The notes below the pieces were generated by a model. That model searched no databases. It was given only the letters and a program-made list of their open reading frames with translations, and was not told the DNA's origin. Source: Eubacterium sp. AF36-5BH (GTDB taxonomy: Bacteria; Bacillota; Clostridia; Lachnospirales; Lachnospiraceae). From it: DNA of 64,000 bases. A program made the translations under genes and the position numbers. Shown here one piece after another: positions 35,935-44,179 of the stretch (within the stretch, counting starts at the first letter, position 1; each line of letters opens with the position of its first letter). Location of the stretch: the NCBI RefSeq assembly GCF_003460505.1, contig NZ_QTVG01000007.1, positions 150,716 through 214,715 of the forward strand, given 5' to 3'.

Positions 35935-36570
35935 ATGCGCGATACAAAACAAACAACGAACAAAAATATAACATATATCGTTATATTTACAATAATGATT
36001 ATAGTTGTTGCATTACTAATAATTTTTATACCAAAACTTAAGAATAAAGATACTAGCAGCAGCAATTCATCACCTGATTCAGTATCTGTAATGTCAACAG
36101 AAGGTTCACAGGATGAAACAATTAGTAAATCCATTAAGAATTTAACTGATGTTAAGTTTGGCAGTAAACGTAAATCTATTTCTTCTTATGAAAAGAAACA
36201 GAAAGGTACTCAGGATGGTTCATACGCAGCTTCTTCAGATGGAAAAGTCGCATATCTTACATACAAATTCAGCGAGAAGAATCCACCTGAATACTTTGGT
36301 GCACAAGTTCTTCCTACTGATTCTAACGCTCTACTTCAGTATGTACTTAACGAAAAAGGTAAGCTTTATGAAGTGCGTTTACAGTATGGGAAACTTTCAA
36401 AGGATTCTTATGATGCTATAGTTTCTAACATTTCAGGTACATACGGAAATTATACATTTGCAAGAACATATTCAAATGGTTCCGCTGAGCATTGGTGGAA
36501 AACAAAGAGTATTACACTTATAGCATATTACCAAAGTACAAGTGTAAGTGTTTATCTCAGAAAAAATTAA
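35935..36570 (+). CDS. Membrane-anchored extracytoplasmic protein of unknown function
   Basis: 211 residues. One N-terminal membrane helix (residues 12-34, YIVIFTIMIIVVALLIIFI), then a Ser/Asp-rich linker and a soluble domain of about 140 residues with YLTYKFSEKNPPEYFGAQ and ISGTYGNYTF. The ribosome site is AGGAGGCG. It precedes the ParB-like/BMP gene by about 65 bp and may be in the same operon. Family not recognised. Confidence 0.7.
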   Translation: MRDTKQTTNKNITYIVIFTIMIIVVALLIIFIPKLKNKDTSSSNSSPDSVSVMSTEGSQDETISKSIKNLTDVKFGSKRKSISSYEKKQKGTQDGSYAASSDGKVAYLTYKFSEKNPPEYFGAQVLPTDSNALLQYVLNEKGKLYEVRLQYGKLSKDSYDAIVSNISGTYGNYTFARTYSNGSAEHWWKTKSITLIAYYQSTSVSVYLRKN

Positions 36571-36636
36571 TTAACATGACACCAGACAACTCTTTGCTTA
36601 TGCTTAGAGTTGTTTTTATTTGAAAGGAAGGTTTCT

Positions 36637-38535
36637 ATGTCTTATTCAGATTATGTACAGGCAGCTAAAATTGGGAAAAAAGACTATCAGTCAAAACTTA
36701 TGGCTGGAGAAAGTCCAACTCTTGAAGTTCTTGATGATATTTTGCATACAACCAAAAGTTACAGAGAAGTATCTCTTGGGTTAGTTCAGATTCCATTAGC
36801 ACAGGTGGTAGGTACCAAAACTGCCGGAAGAAGCAATTCTTTTTCCAGCAACTTTATGCCTATTCTCGACCCTAATTCCGAGTTTGCTTCCAAGTGGATG
36901 ACACTTTGCACAGCCCAACAGGAAGAAGGAATTACCGATCCTATTATTGCTTATGAATACATGAACAAATTCTATGTTTTAGAAGGAAATAAACGTGTCA
37001 GCGTTTTAAAATACTACGATGCAGTTTCCGTAATGGGACAGGTAACAAGAATTTTACCGAAAAAAACAGATGATTATGATGTTAAACTTTATTATGAATT
37101 TGTTGATTTCTATAGTTTGTCAGAAATCAATTACTTATATTTTTCAAAACTAGGAAGTTTTGAAAAATTGCAAACTGTTGTAGGCAAAAAGCCTGGAGAA
37201 GTTTGGAGCCATAACGAAAGAATAGATTTTCGCTCGCTGTTTCTAACTTTTCAATCCAAATATGATGAAATCGGTGGCGAAAATCTTAAGGAAATCACTT
37301 GTGGCGATGCTTTCCTAGCGTTTACACAACTATATGGCTATAAAGAACTTTTAGAAATGTCAGACAGTGAATTAACTAAATTAATTAATTCAAATTTCTC
37401 TGAGTTTGAGCTTATGTCAGATACCGAAGTTGACTTAAGAATGACTGCTTCAACCAAAAAAGCTTCTGTTTTAACAAAGCTTTTGACACCGGGTGCAAAG
37501 CATTTGAAGGTAGCATTTATTTATGAAAAAACTTCAGCATCCAGTGCATGGACCTATTCCCATGAGTTAGGTAGATTGCACCTTAACGAAGTTTTTCCTG
37601 ATGATGTAACTACCGTATACTATGACAGTATTAATTCACACAATATTGAAGAGGCAATTGATGATGCCATTGCCAATGGCTGCAATGTAATATTTACAAC
37701 ATCGCCAACTTTTTCTCAGGCAAGCTTAAAGGCTGCAATTGCTAATCCAAAAATTACAATACTAAACTGCTCACTGCATGACCCTCATACTTCAATGAGA
37801 ACATACTACGCAAGAATGCATGAAGCTAAATTCATTATGGGTGCAGTTGCCGGTTCAATGGCAGCGCATGACAAAATTGTATACATTGCCGATTATCCTA
37901 TATACGGAACAATTGCCAATATTAACTCATTTGCACAGGGTGTAAAAATGACTAACCCAAGAGCAAAAATTCATCTGCTTTGGAGCTGTTTAAAAGACGT
38001 TGACGTTGAAGAACAGATTAAACAATTACAGCCTGACTGCGTTTCCGACAAAGATTTGTCTGTTCCAGAAGCCGGAACAAGATACTACGGTTTATACATG
38101 TCATATCCTGACAGTATTTGGAATCTTGCCATTCCAATATATAACTGGGGAAAATTCTATGAGCAGCTTATAGAAGCCATTCTTAATGGTACATGGAAAG
38201 CAGATGACTCAAAGAATGTAAAGGCAATTAACTACTGGTGGGGCATGGCTGAAAACGCAATTGAAGTAATTAGTTCTCCATGGTTACCTGAGGGCATTAA
38301 AAAATTAATAAATCTATTAACAAAAACAATTCGCTCCGGTGATTTTAATCCATTTTCAGGAATTATTTATTCACAGGACAAAACAATAAAAAATGGTGAA
38401 AACCAAACTCTCTCACCAAATGACATTATTACAATGGACTGGCTTTCGGACAATATTATCGGTGAGATACCTGTTATTGATGAACTTGAAGAAGAAGCAA
38501 AACCTGTTGCAATGCAGCAAGGTGTAAATCAATAG
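36637..38535 (+). CDS. Cytoplasmic BMP-family (Med/PnrA-like) protein with an N-terminal ParB-like domain
   Basis: About 632 residues from MSYSDYVQAAKIGKKDY, which follows AAGGAAGG; the ATG 27 bp upstream has no site. There is no signal peptide or lipobox. Residues about 45-140 resemble a ParB/sulfiredoxin-type nuclease fold (VSLGLVQIPLAQVVGTKTAG, YVLEGNKRVSVLKYYDA). Residues about 290-530 are a BMP ligand-binding domain (KVAFIYEKTSASSAW, NVIFTTSPTFSQASLKAA, GAVAGSMAAHDKIVYI). BMP domains bind nucleosides outside the cell in ABC importers, so an internal one points to an intracellular sensor. No transporter genes are adjacent. Confidence 0.75.
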   Translation: MSYSDYVQAAKIGKKDYQSKLMAGESPTLEVLDDILHTTKSYREVSLGLVQIPLAQVVGTKTAGRSNSFSSNFMPILDPNSEFASKWMTLCTAQQEEGITDPIIAYEYMNKFYVLEGNKRVSVLKYYDAVSVMGQVTRILPKKTDDYDVKLYYEFVDFYSLSEINYLYFSKLGSFEKLQTVVGKKPGEVWSHNERIDFRSLFLTFQSKYDEIGGENLKEITCGDAFLAFTQLYGYKELLEMSDSELTKLINSNFSEFELMSDTEVDLRMTASTKKASVLTKLLTPGAKHLKVAFIYEKTSASSAWTYSHELGRLHLNEVFPDDVTTVYYDSINSHNIEEAIDDAIANGCNVIFTTSPTFSQASLKAAIANPKITILNCSLHDPHTSMRTYYARMHEAKFIMGAVAGSMAAHDKIVYIADYPIYGTIANINSFAQGVKMTNPRAKIHLLWSCLKDVDVEEQIKQLQPDCVSDKDLSVPEAGTRYYGLYMSYPDSIWNLAIPIYNWGKFYEQLIEAILNGTWKADDSKNVKAINYWWGMAENAIEVISSPWLPEGIKKLINLLTKTIRSGDFNPFSGIIYSQDKTIKNGENQTLSPNDIITMDWLSDNIIGEIPVIDELEEEAKPVAMQQGVNQ

Positions 38536-38582
38536 CCAAAAGAAACAATGGGGTTTCTTAAAAATAAGTTCGGAGGACTAAT

Positions 38583-39179
38583 ATGAAGATTTTATTTATA
38601 TCAGACGAGGAATCCAAATACTACTGGGATTATTACTCACCTGATAAATTAGAAGATATTGATTTGATAATATCTTGTGGTGATTTGGCTCCACAGTATT
38701 TGTCATTTCTTGTAACACTATCTCACGTTCCAGTTCTTTACATACATGGTAATCATGACGAATGTTATCTTTCAACACCTCCAGAGGGATGCGTGTGTAT
38801 TGATGACGATTTGATTGTCTACAACGGAATTAGAATAATGGGACTTGGTGGTTCAATGCGTTACCGTCCGGGAACTTTCCAGTTTACAGAAAGACAAATG
38901 AGACGCCGCTACGCCAAACTTAAGCGTAAGCTTTTCCTGAAAGGTGGTGTTGATATTTTGGTTTGTCATTCACCTGCCAAGGGAATTAATGATGGAGAAG
39001 ATTTGCCGCATACAGGTTTCAGTGTGTTTAAGGAAATTATGACAAAATATAAACCAAAATATTTTGTGCATGGTCATGTTCATAAAGCATATGGTCACGA
39101 ATTCAAACGCTACGACAAATTCGGCAACACAATTATCGTTAATGCCTGTGAACGCTGCGTAATAGATTACGAAAAATAA
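38583..39179 (+). CDS. Metallophosphoesterase family protein
   Basis: 198 residues. Calcineurin-like motifs: SCGDLAPQYL near residue 30, IHGNHDECYL near 58, VCHSPAKG near 128 and FVHGHVHKAYG near 162. These hold the two-metal site, although the first Asp-x-His is unclear (FISDEE). The substrate is unknown. It follows the ParB-like/BMP gene by about 45 bp and ends in a strong terminator that overlaps its stop codon. Confidence 0.85.
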   Translation: MKILFISDEESKYYWDYYSPDKLEDIDLIISCGDLAPQYLSFLVTLSHVPVLYIHGNHDECYLSTPPEGCVCIDDDLIVYNGIRIMGLGGSMRYRPGTFQFTERQMRRRYAKLKRKLFLKGGVDILVCHSPAKGINDGEDLPHTGFSVFKEIMTKYKPKYFVHGHVHKAYGHEFKRYDKFGNTIIVNACERCVIDYEK

Positions 39180-39253
39180 AGATGTGATAATTCACTTTAA
39201 TGTTTAAATCTCAGATTATATATCTGATTAAACCGGTGAATTATCACATCTTT
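39178..39253. terminator. Bidirectional terminator between the phosphoesterase gene and the accessory region
   Basis: AAAGATGTGATAATTCAC pairs perfectly with GTGAATTATCACATCTTT, with a TCAGATTATATATCTGA hairpin inside. T-runs flank both sides and the genes converge. It marks the border between housekeeping genes and the accessory region. Confidence 0.85.
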
Positions 39254-39254
39254 T

Positions 39255-39599
39255 TTATTTGTTTTTATTTTTCTGCAATACTAATATGCAAATATACACA
39301 CCTATTATCATAAGCGGTACAAATGTTATAATTTTCAATGCTTCAAATCCCACAACTGCTGCTATAACCTGAAAAGCAATAGCTATAATTGTTTCAATGG
39401 TATTTTCAGAATGTAAAATCCAAATTATATTAATGCCCGCTATAAGTCCTAAAACCAACATAATAATTGAACACCATACAAATTCATATGTAGAATTATA
39501 TGTAAGACTTACCTTTGATTCAATCTTATAATTTAAATATTGTGCAACTATTACTGCAACTGCCAAAATTAAACTTGATAATGTAGTTTTGAATTTCAT
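39255..39599 (-). CDS. Small membrane protein, possibly partner of the upstream secreted protein
   Basis: About 114 residues from MKFKTTLSSLILAVAVIV, which follows GAAAGGAG; the longer frame adds 15 polar residues. Three to four hydrophobic segments (residues 4-22, 36-60, 63-83 and 86-108). It lies 63 bp after the secreted protein gene at 39663-40370 with no terminator, so it is probably co-transcribed and inside LytTR regulon 1. A secreted protein followed by a small membrane protein recalls toxin/immunity pairs, but there is no family evidence. Confidence 0.65.
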   Translation of the reverse strand: MKFKTTLSSLILAVAVIVAQYLNYKIESKVSLTYNSTYEFVWCSIIMLVLGLIAGINIIWILHSENTIETIIAIAFQVIAAVVGFEALKIITFVPLMIIGVYICILVLQKNKNK

Positions 39600-39662
39600 A
39601 ATTTTTTCTCCTTTCCTAACAATTATATTATAATTTATACACAAGTCAATTTATATATTGGT

Positions 39663-40370
39663 TTAATATTTACAATCAAGCGTGTAACTCCATGAAGATT
39701 TTCCTCTTTTCAAAACAATTGTCTGATTGGCTCCCATATTGCAACTATGTTCTGTTAAAACTGCCTTCCAGGATTTCGGTGGCTCATATTGAAAGCTCTT
39801 TCCAAGTATAGTCTTTCCACTTCCTGACTTACTAAATTCCTTGTATCCATCTTTCTTTGTAAAACCATCTTGTCCAACCGTGTATGAACACTTAACTAAT
39901 GTCACACCAGAACCCAGCCTTATTCCACCATTACATCCACTAACCTTTCCTATAACCTTGCTAATGCGTCCATATTCTTGTTGCCTATATTCAGATAATT
40001 CATACCATATTTTTAATGTAATCTTAGCAGTACCGCTTCTATCACTACCTGACTCCACTACAGTTCTTTTTCTTGCACTCATTTTAGAAACATTATATGT
40101 GGCAATACCATTCCACTGAGTCTTTGATTCATCATCTTTTGGATCCACAACAATTTCTTCCTCTTTTAAATGCGATTCTATGTTATTGTTTGAGCTTATA
40201 ATTTTATCAACCGTCTTAGCTATAATGCCACTTTTCTCATCAATATACCATTCACATTTGTTTTTTTTATCGACAGCCACCTTATTCTTCTCTGACGCCA
40301 TCACTGTTGTTGAACCTATGCAACCTAAGATTGTCAAAACTATTATTCCTTTTTTCAAAATTCTTTTCAT
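39663..40370 (-). CDS. Secreted cysteine-containing protein under LytTR operator control
   Basis: 235 residues with a signal peptide (MKRILKKGIIVLTILGCIGS, cleavage after VMA). The mature part has five cysteines in NKCEWY, VSGCNGG, VKCSYT, EHSCNMG and LDCKY, so disulfides are likely. It is rich in Ser, Gly and Lys with a beta-like pattern (SGKTILGKSFQYEPP, IVLKRGKSSWSYTLD). It is not recognised as a known family. The promoter carries the same operator as the Rhs gene and kinase 1, which is the best clue to its job: a surface or secreted effector switched on with the Rhs protein. Confidence 0.75.
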   Translation of the reverse strand: MKRILKKGIIVLTILGCIGSTTVMASEKNKVAVDKKNKCEWYIDEKSGIIAKTVDKIISSNNNIESHLKEEEIVVDPKDDESKTQWNGIATYNVSKMSARKRTVVESGSDRSGTAKITLKIWYELSEYRQQEYGRISKVIGKVSGCNGGIRLGSGVTLVKCSYTVGQDGFTKKDGYKEFSKSGSGKTILGKSFQYEPPKSWKAVLTEHSCNMGANQTIVLKRGKSSWSYTLDCKY

Positions 40371-40427
40371 TTGTTTTTATAACTCCTCTTCTCTTATTTT
40401 AAATTCTAAAGCTTTAAAACTGTTGCT

Positions 40428-40496
40428 ACTATACCCCCCTTTTTTGGTATGGTCAATACTTTTTGCACAAGCGTCAAAAAAAACGACATAAACGTC
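40428..40496 (-). promoter_or_regulatory. LytTR operator plus sigma-A promoter A (secreted protein gene)
   Basis: Half-sites on the minus strand: GACGTTTAT (40488-40496) and GACGCTTGT (40467-40475), exactly 21 bp apart. The -35 is TTGACC (40451-40456) and the -10 is TATAGT (40428-40433) with a 17-bp spacer made of ATACC, six A and six G. The distance from the inner half-site to the -35 equals that in the other four LytTR promoters. The hairpin of the upstream gene's terminator overlaps the outer half-site. Confidence 0.75.
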
Positions 40497-40521
40497 GTTT
40501 TTTTCTAAAAATTTATTTGTT

Positions 40522-41631
40522 TTACTTATACTGAATCCACATTGCCGGACGAATGTTAATATTCTGGCTTGATACCTCGTAACCATAATCCATGACCTTG
40601 CCGTTAGATACGAACTGAGCTGTATTGTCGCTGATACCCGCATCAATAAGCCACCAGTCTCTTGTATAATTACTTAGGATTTCTTCATATCTGTTTGCCT
40701 GCTCAGCATTAAGCATGAACAACTTATCTGTTGTTTCCTTTCCACCCTTTGTCTTAGACTGACTATTAAGGGGAATTGAAATCCTTGTTTCTAATATTTT
40801 TGACTTCTGACTTTCAGAGAATGTTTCATCAATAAAATCACTATTTAAGAATTTTCTAAGAGATGACTTTTCCCATGTTACGCTAATATTTTCATCATTG
40901 TATGCATATCCTGGAATTGGTTCTGACTTAACCAAAAATGCTTTTCCCTGTTTTTTCTCAAGAATAAGCCACTTATACTCTCCAAAAAGTATACTTGTGC
41001 CAACCTCAGACTTATCAATATTGTTAAGTTCCAATTCGCACAACTGAGCTTCGGAATCTTTATAATCTCCCAAACTTCTCAATGTATTCTTTGCAACTTC
41101 GTATTCATCATTCTTTTTGCAATCTATTCCATATTCATATTTGCTTAAAGTTGCTCTATCCTGACTGTCCTTGTAAGACTTTAAATTATTGAACATCTTA
41201 TAGGACTTTTCATAATTGCCAACCTTTTCATAATATGAAGCTCTAACATATCTTCCCTGTTTTGTCTGAGAAAAAATTACTCCTACAATTCCAACAACTA
41301 TTACTACAAGAATAATTCCTAAAACTATTTTTCGGACAACTCCGTTACTCTTCTTCTCTTCTTCCTGAAAATTATCAGGTTTCTTTTCATTCTTTTTGTT
41401 AGCATCAGCCTTTTTCTTAAATTCTTTTGCCTTAGCCTCTGCCTCTTCAGCTAACTTAGCCGAGTCCTCATAGTCACCCAGCTCTCTATATTTCTTAGCT
41501 ATTGTTCCGTAAATTTCTGCTCTTTCCTTGTCTCTTGTAAGACAATTAACAGCCTGTGTCAGTTCTTTCGCTTTCGCATACTTTTCTTCGTCAGTCAACT
41601 TAACTTCTTTAACTTTTGTTTTTACCGCCAT
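40522..41631 (-). CDS. Membrane-anchored protein with tetratricopeptide-like repeats and a DUF6273-like domain
   Basis: About 369 residues from MAVKTKVKEVKLTDEEK, which follows GGAGG; the ATG four codons earlier is part of that site. Residues 12-75 are helical repeats (AEIYGTIAKKYRELGDYEDS), then a Lys-rich linker and one membrane helix near residues 103-125. Outside are more repeats (ASYYEKVGNYEKSYKMFNNL) and a DUF6273-like domain from about residue 215 (TSILFGEYKWLILEKKQGK, SVTWEKSSLRKFLNSDF, NIRPAMWIQYK). Its terminator overlaps promoter A of the next gene. Function unknown. Confidence 0.75.
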   Translation of the reverse strand: MAVKTKVKEVKLTDEEKYAKAKELTQAVNCLTRDKERAEIYGTIAKKYRELGDYEDSAKLAEEAEAKAKEFKKKADANKKNEKKPDNFQEEEKKSNGVVRKIVLGIILVVIVVGIVGVIFSQTKQGRYVRASYYEKVGNYEKSYKMFNNLKSYKDSQDRATLSKYEYGIDCKKNDEYEVAKNTLRSLGDYKDSEAQLCELELNNIDKSEVGTSILFGEYKWLILEKKQGKAFLVKSEPIPGYAYNDENISVTWEKSSLRKFLNSDFIDETFSESQKSKILETRISIPLNSQSKTKGGKETTDKLFMLNAEQANRYEEILSNYTRDWWLIDAGISDNTAQFVSNGKVMDYGYEVSSQNINIRPAMWIQYK

Positions 41632-41709
41632 ATATACCTCCATTTTATCTTTTTCATTATATTACTCATACAATTTAAAAGCAACTGAAAAAGTGGCATG
41701 GACAGTTTA

Positions 41710-42414
41710 TTATAACAATTTGTTCTTTTCTGTTTTTGTTTTTTTATATTCTCGATATAGAAGCATCATCATAGTCTCAAGTATCATTAAACAACTAAAC
41801 TGAAAATCATCTGTAACATTTAACAGTACCAGACTCATTTCCTTTCCGTCACCTGGTCCGTAAACAGGAAAATTACTAATTCCTATAAACAAGCTTATAA
41901 TAAAATAATTTCCAATCCAGAAATATTTATTTTCTGCAATTATTTCTTCAATAATTTTCTTTTTATGTAAAACTATACACATTGCAACAGATAGTATAGC
42001 TGCTATAATTATTGAAATATAAATTGTTGCATAATCTACATAATAAATGTATATCTTAAATATTTCCGAAAAATTTATATTTAAAACAAAAAATATAAGT
42101 CCCACAAATTCATAAAAATAGACAAATAAAAATATTCCATCCGTCATATAATCTTTTTTTTGAAATTTAACATATAGGTATCCCAACACCATCCCAAAAG
42201 TTAAACCTAAAAGAATAACTTTTATAGAGCAATTAAGGTAACACGGAATAACCGTTCCTAATATCCCACCAAAGTAAACTACTGTTACATAACATTTTAA
42301 TGTTTTAGACACATACTTTTTACTTAAGATAAGTAAAATTCCAACCAAAATCCTTATAATAGTTATAAAAATATCACCATAAAATTCATTATATATGTTT
42401 ATTAACTGTTCCAT
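41710..42414 (-). CDS. Polytopic membrane protein of unknown function
   Basis: 234 residues with about six to seven membrane helices. The pattern (FGGILGTVIPCYLNC, GLTFGMVLGYLYVKF, NFPVYGPGDGKEM) faintly recalls prolipoprotein transferase-like folds, but catalytic residues cannot be placed. The start follows GAGGG. It begins about 13 bp after the end of the frameshifted gene upstream, so the two were once one operon. Confidence 0.6.
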   Translation of the reverse strand: MEQLINIYNEFYGDIFITIIRILVGILLILSKKYVSKTLKCYVTVVYFGGILGTVIPCYLNCSIKVILLGLTFGMVLGYLYVKFQKKDYMTDGIFLFVYFYEFVGLIFFVLNINFSEIFKIYIYYVDYATIYISIIIAAILSVAMCIVLHKKKIIEEIIAENKYFWIGNYFIISLFIGISNFPVYGPGDGKEMSLVLLNVTDDFQFSCLMILETMMMLLYREYKKTKTEKNKLL

Positions 42415-42426
42415 ATTTCCCTCTTT

Positions 42427-42797
42427 CTATCTCCATACTGGATCTGCATATTTTACTAAACCATCTCCTATAGGATATTGTCTTGCTGTAGTTCTAAACT
42501 TTTTTTAGTTCCATGCAACCACTCATACAGAAACATATTTGCCCTATTTAATCCTTTTTTACAATTTATTTGGGTATAATCTGTTTTTCCCTTATACGCA
42601 TATGTCTCACCTTGATTTTTTGTATGGCTAGCTAACCCATACTTATTATACCAAAAGATTTTTTTGCTTAAAGCTAAAGCTTTCTGGTCCCATTCATAGC
42701 AGAGAATTTTATTGGTTTTAAAGCAAAAAGCATTTTCTCTTTGTTGTTGCAAGTTTTTATCAACAAATGCATTTATTTGTTCCTTTTTGCATTAACC
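42427..42797 (-). pseudogene. Frameshifted remnant of an unidentified protein
   Basis: An open frame from about 42797 to a TAG at 42468 encodes QQQRENAFCFKTNKIL and FLYEWLHGTKKSLEL but has no ATG and no good ribosome site. One frame over, the DNA continues from CCTATAGGAGATGG as PIGDGLVKYADPVWR and stops at 42427, directly before the next gene's ribosome site. This looks like a coding frame broken by one small indel near 42470, with its start lost. Such short fragments downstream of Rhs loci are often toxin or immunity remnants, but no family is recognised. Confidence 0.6.
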
Positions 42798-42800
42798 ATT

Positions 42801-43181
42801 TCACATTTCTTCTCCAATAGGCATATTTACATTAACAAAATAATTTCTGCATAAATGTAAAAACAGTATTACTATAATTAAAAATATTAACACTGCAATT
42901 ATTCGTAAACTCTTTTTTTGTATGTATTTTTTTATATATCTATATATCTTATATGTTGAACAAACTGTAAAGATTAGTCCTGATACAATCATACCAATAA
43001 TCGCTATTATGTATAATTGGGTACTGACAGGGCTATACTCATATTTAATATAATCGTAGAAGTTATTTTGTATTTTATTTGCTAGTTGAATTTTCAATCC
43101 ATCAGTAGCATATATATAACAAAATACTGTATACAGTATAATTATAAACACCAAATATATTTTTCTAATCATTTTTTTCAT
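42801..43181 (-). CDS. Small membrane protein of unknown function
   Basis: 126 residues. Hydrophobic segments near residues 6-24, 54-75 and 90-110; the last follows a Lys/Arg-rich turn (YRYIKKYIQKKSLR). A strong AGGAGG lies 6 nt before the start, so it is likely expressed. It has no recognised family and lies in a tract of small accessory genes. Confidence 0.6.
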   Translation of the reverse strand: MKKMIRKIYLVFIIILYTVFCYIYATDGLKIQLANKIQNNFYDYIKYEYSPVSTQLYIIAIIGMIVSGLIFTVCSTYKIYRYIKKYIQKKSLRIIAVLIFLIIVILFLHLCRNYFVNVNMPIGEEM

Positions 43182-43250
43182 TCATATCCTCCTAATATTC
43201 CATGTAGTGTCAAACAACACTCCTTTTTTTACTTTATATCCTTGAGGGAA

Positions 43251-43296
43251 TTTGCACCAAAAGTGATTCTTCCTAAATAATCACTTTTGGTGCAAA
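43251..43296. repeat. Perfect 18-bp inverted repeat
   Basis: TTTGCACCAAAAGTGATT and its exact complement are separated by 10 nt. No clear T-run follows on either strand, so it is either an inefficient terminator or a palindromic element. It separates the small membrane gene from a 650-bp stretch without intact genes. Confidence 0.6.
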
Positions 43297-43657
43297 GTTA
43301 TTAATAAACTTTTCGTTATTTCCTTGTAAATATATTTCTCATAAACAGTATAATTTTCAATAATTCTTCCTCTACATAATATTAAAAATTATAAATAAAA
43401 TCTGGAATTGTGACCAACATCTGATTCAAATTACTACCCTTAATAGCTCATTAAGAACTACTCACTTATTTACACGATAAAAACTTACTTTTTTCAGTCT
43501 CATTACCATCAATAATCAGCATCAAACAATTCTTTATGTGCTGTCAAGGGTAGTGTTTGTATCACATAACTTATATATTTACATTTTCAAAGTTCATTTT
43601 TAACCCTTTTCTTCGTCTAATTTTTCATTGGGTATTTGACATTATTATACCGTTTGC
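43297..43657. other. Stretch without intact genes, probably decayed coding DNA
   Basis: No frame longer than about 25 codons with a ribosome site is visible. On the minus strand short open pieces end in sequences such as IPNEKLDEEKG followed by a stop, as expected for eroded gene tails. A possible promoter-like TTGACA occurs near 43540, but no gene follows it. Confidence 0.4.
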
Positions 43658-43804
43658 TTATCGTGGAGCACGAATAACTGATTTAGTATAGGTTATTCTT
43701 TTAGCACCTTTATCTGCTACCGGATAGCAATCAGCTGGACCTAAACCTCGCCCAAATATTTTTTGCCATATAGAATTATCTCTTATTAAATTGTTTATAA
43801 CAAT
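43658..43804 (-). pseudogene. Stranded C-terminal coding fragment fused to a leucine-rich-repeat gene leader
   Basis: A 48-residue open frame with no start codon or ribosome site ends with IWQKIFGRGLGPADCYPVAD, then KGAKRITYTKSVIRAPR and a stop. Codon use and composition look like real protein. Immediately upstream (43786-43945) lies a copy of the leader found before the intact-start leucine-rich repeat gene, so recombination joined the leader to the tail of another gene. The family is not recognised. Confidence 0.55.
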
Positions 43805-43945
43805 TTAACGTAGTTTTTCCGATTTTTATTTCACCGATTTAAGCTTAGATATTCACTTAAAGTCGAAATTAATTTGATTAGGAAATACTTTATATAATCC
43901 AGAAATTTTCAAGTATTTATAATAAAAATTTTAAGGTTTTATCTA
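43786..43945 (-). repeat. Copy of the leucine-rich-repeat gene leader (copy X)
   Basis: About 100 bp (43786-43890) match 46965-47070 nearly base for base, including TTTAACGTAGTTTTTCCG and CACTTAAAGTCGAAATT. The flanking TATAATCC and AAGTATTTATA blocks also match. The hairpin segment of the other copy is missing here. A 45-bp partial copy is at 45922-45966. The copies show that this upstream region duplicated along with the repeat genes. Confidence 0.7.
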
Positions 43946-43954
43946 TCATTAAGA

Positions 43955-44131
43955 CTATTTCCTTCTTCTTGTGAATAATAAATATAATATAAGCATTGTG
44001 TCTATTATAAATAAAATTAATGTATACTGTGTTCTCCAAAAGAAATTATCTAATGTACCACTTAAAATATTAAACACGCAAATCAAAATAGATACTACTA
44101 TTACTGCTAATAACAATATTTTTCTGTTCAT
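43955..44131 (-). CDS. Small two-helix membrane protein, paralogue of the 61-aa protein at 60325-60510
   Basis: About 58 residues from MNRKILLLAVIVVSIL. Two hydrophobic helices surround the polar turn DNFFWRTQYT. The paralogue under LytTR control has DDFFWKTQYT in the same place, and both end in a short basic tail (FTRRRK, FSRKRS). Conservation of the turn and tail across diverged DNA argues that this is a real protein. A GTG nine bases upstream is an alternative start. It probably ends an operon with the lipoprotein gene. Confidence 0.65.
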   Translation of the reverse strand: MNRKILLLAVIVVSILICVFNILSGTLDNFFWRTQYTLILFIIDTMLILYLLFTRRRK

Positions 44132-44179
44132 TATTATCACTCTTCTTTCCTAATTATTTATTTGACAAATTTAATCCTT

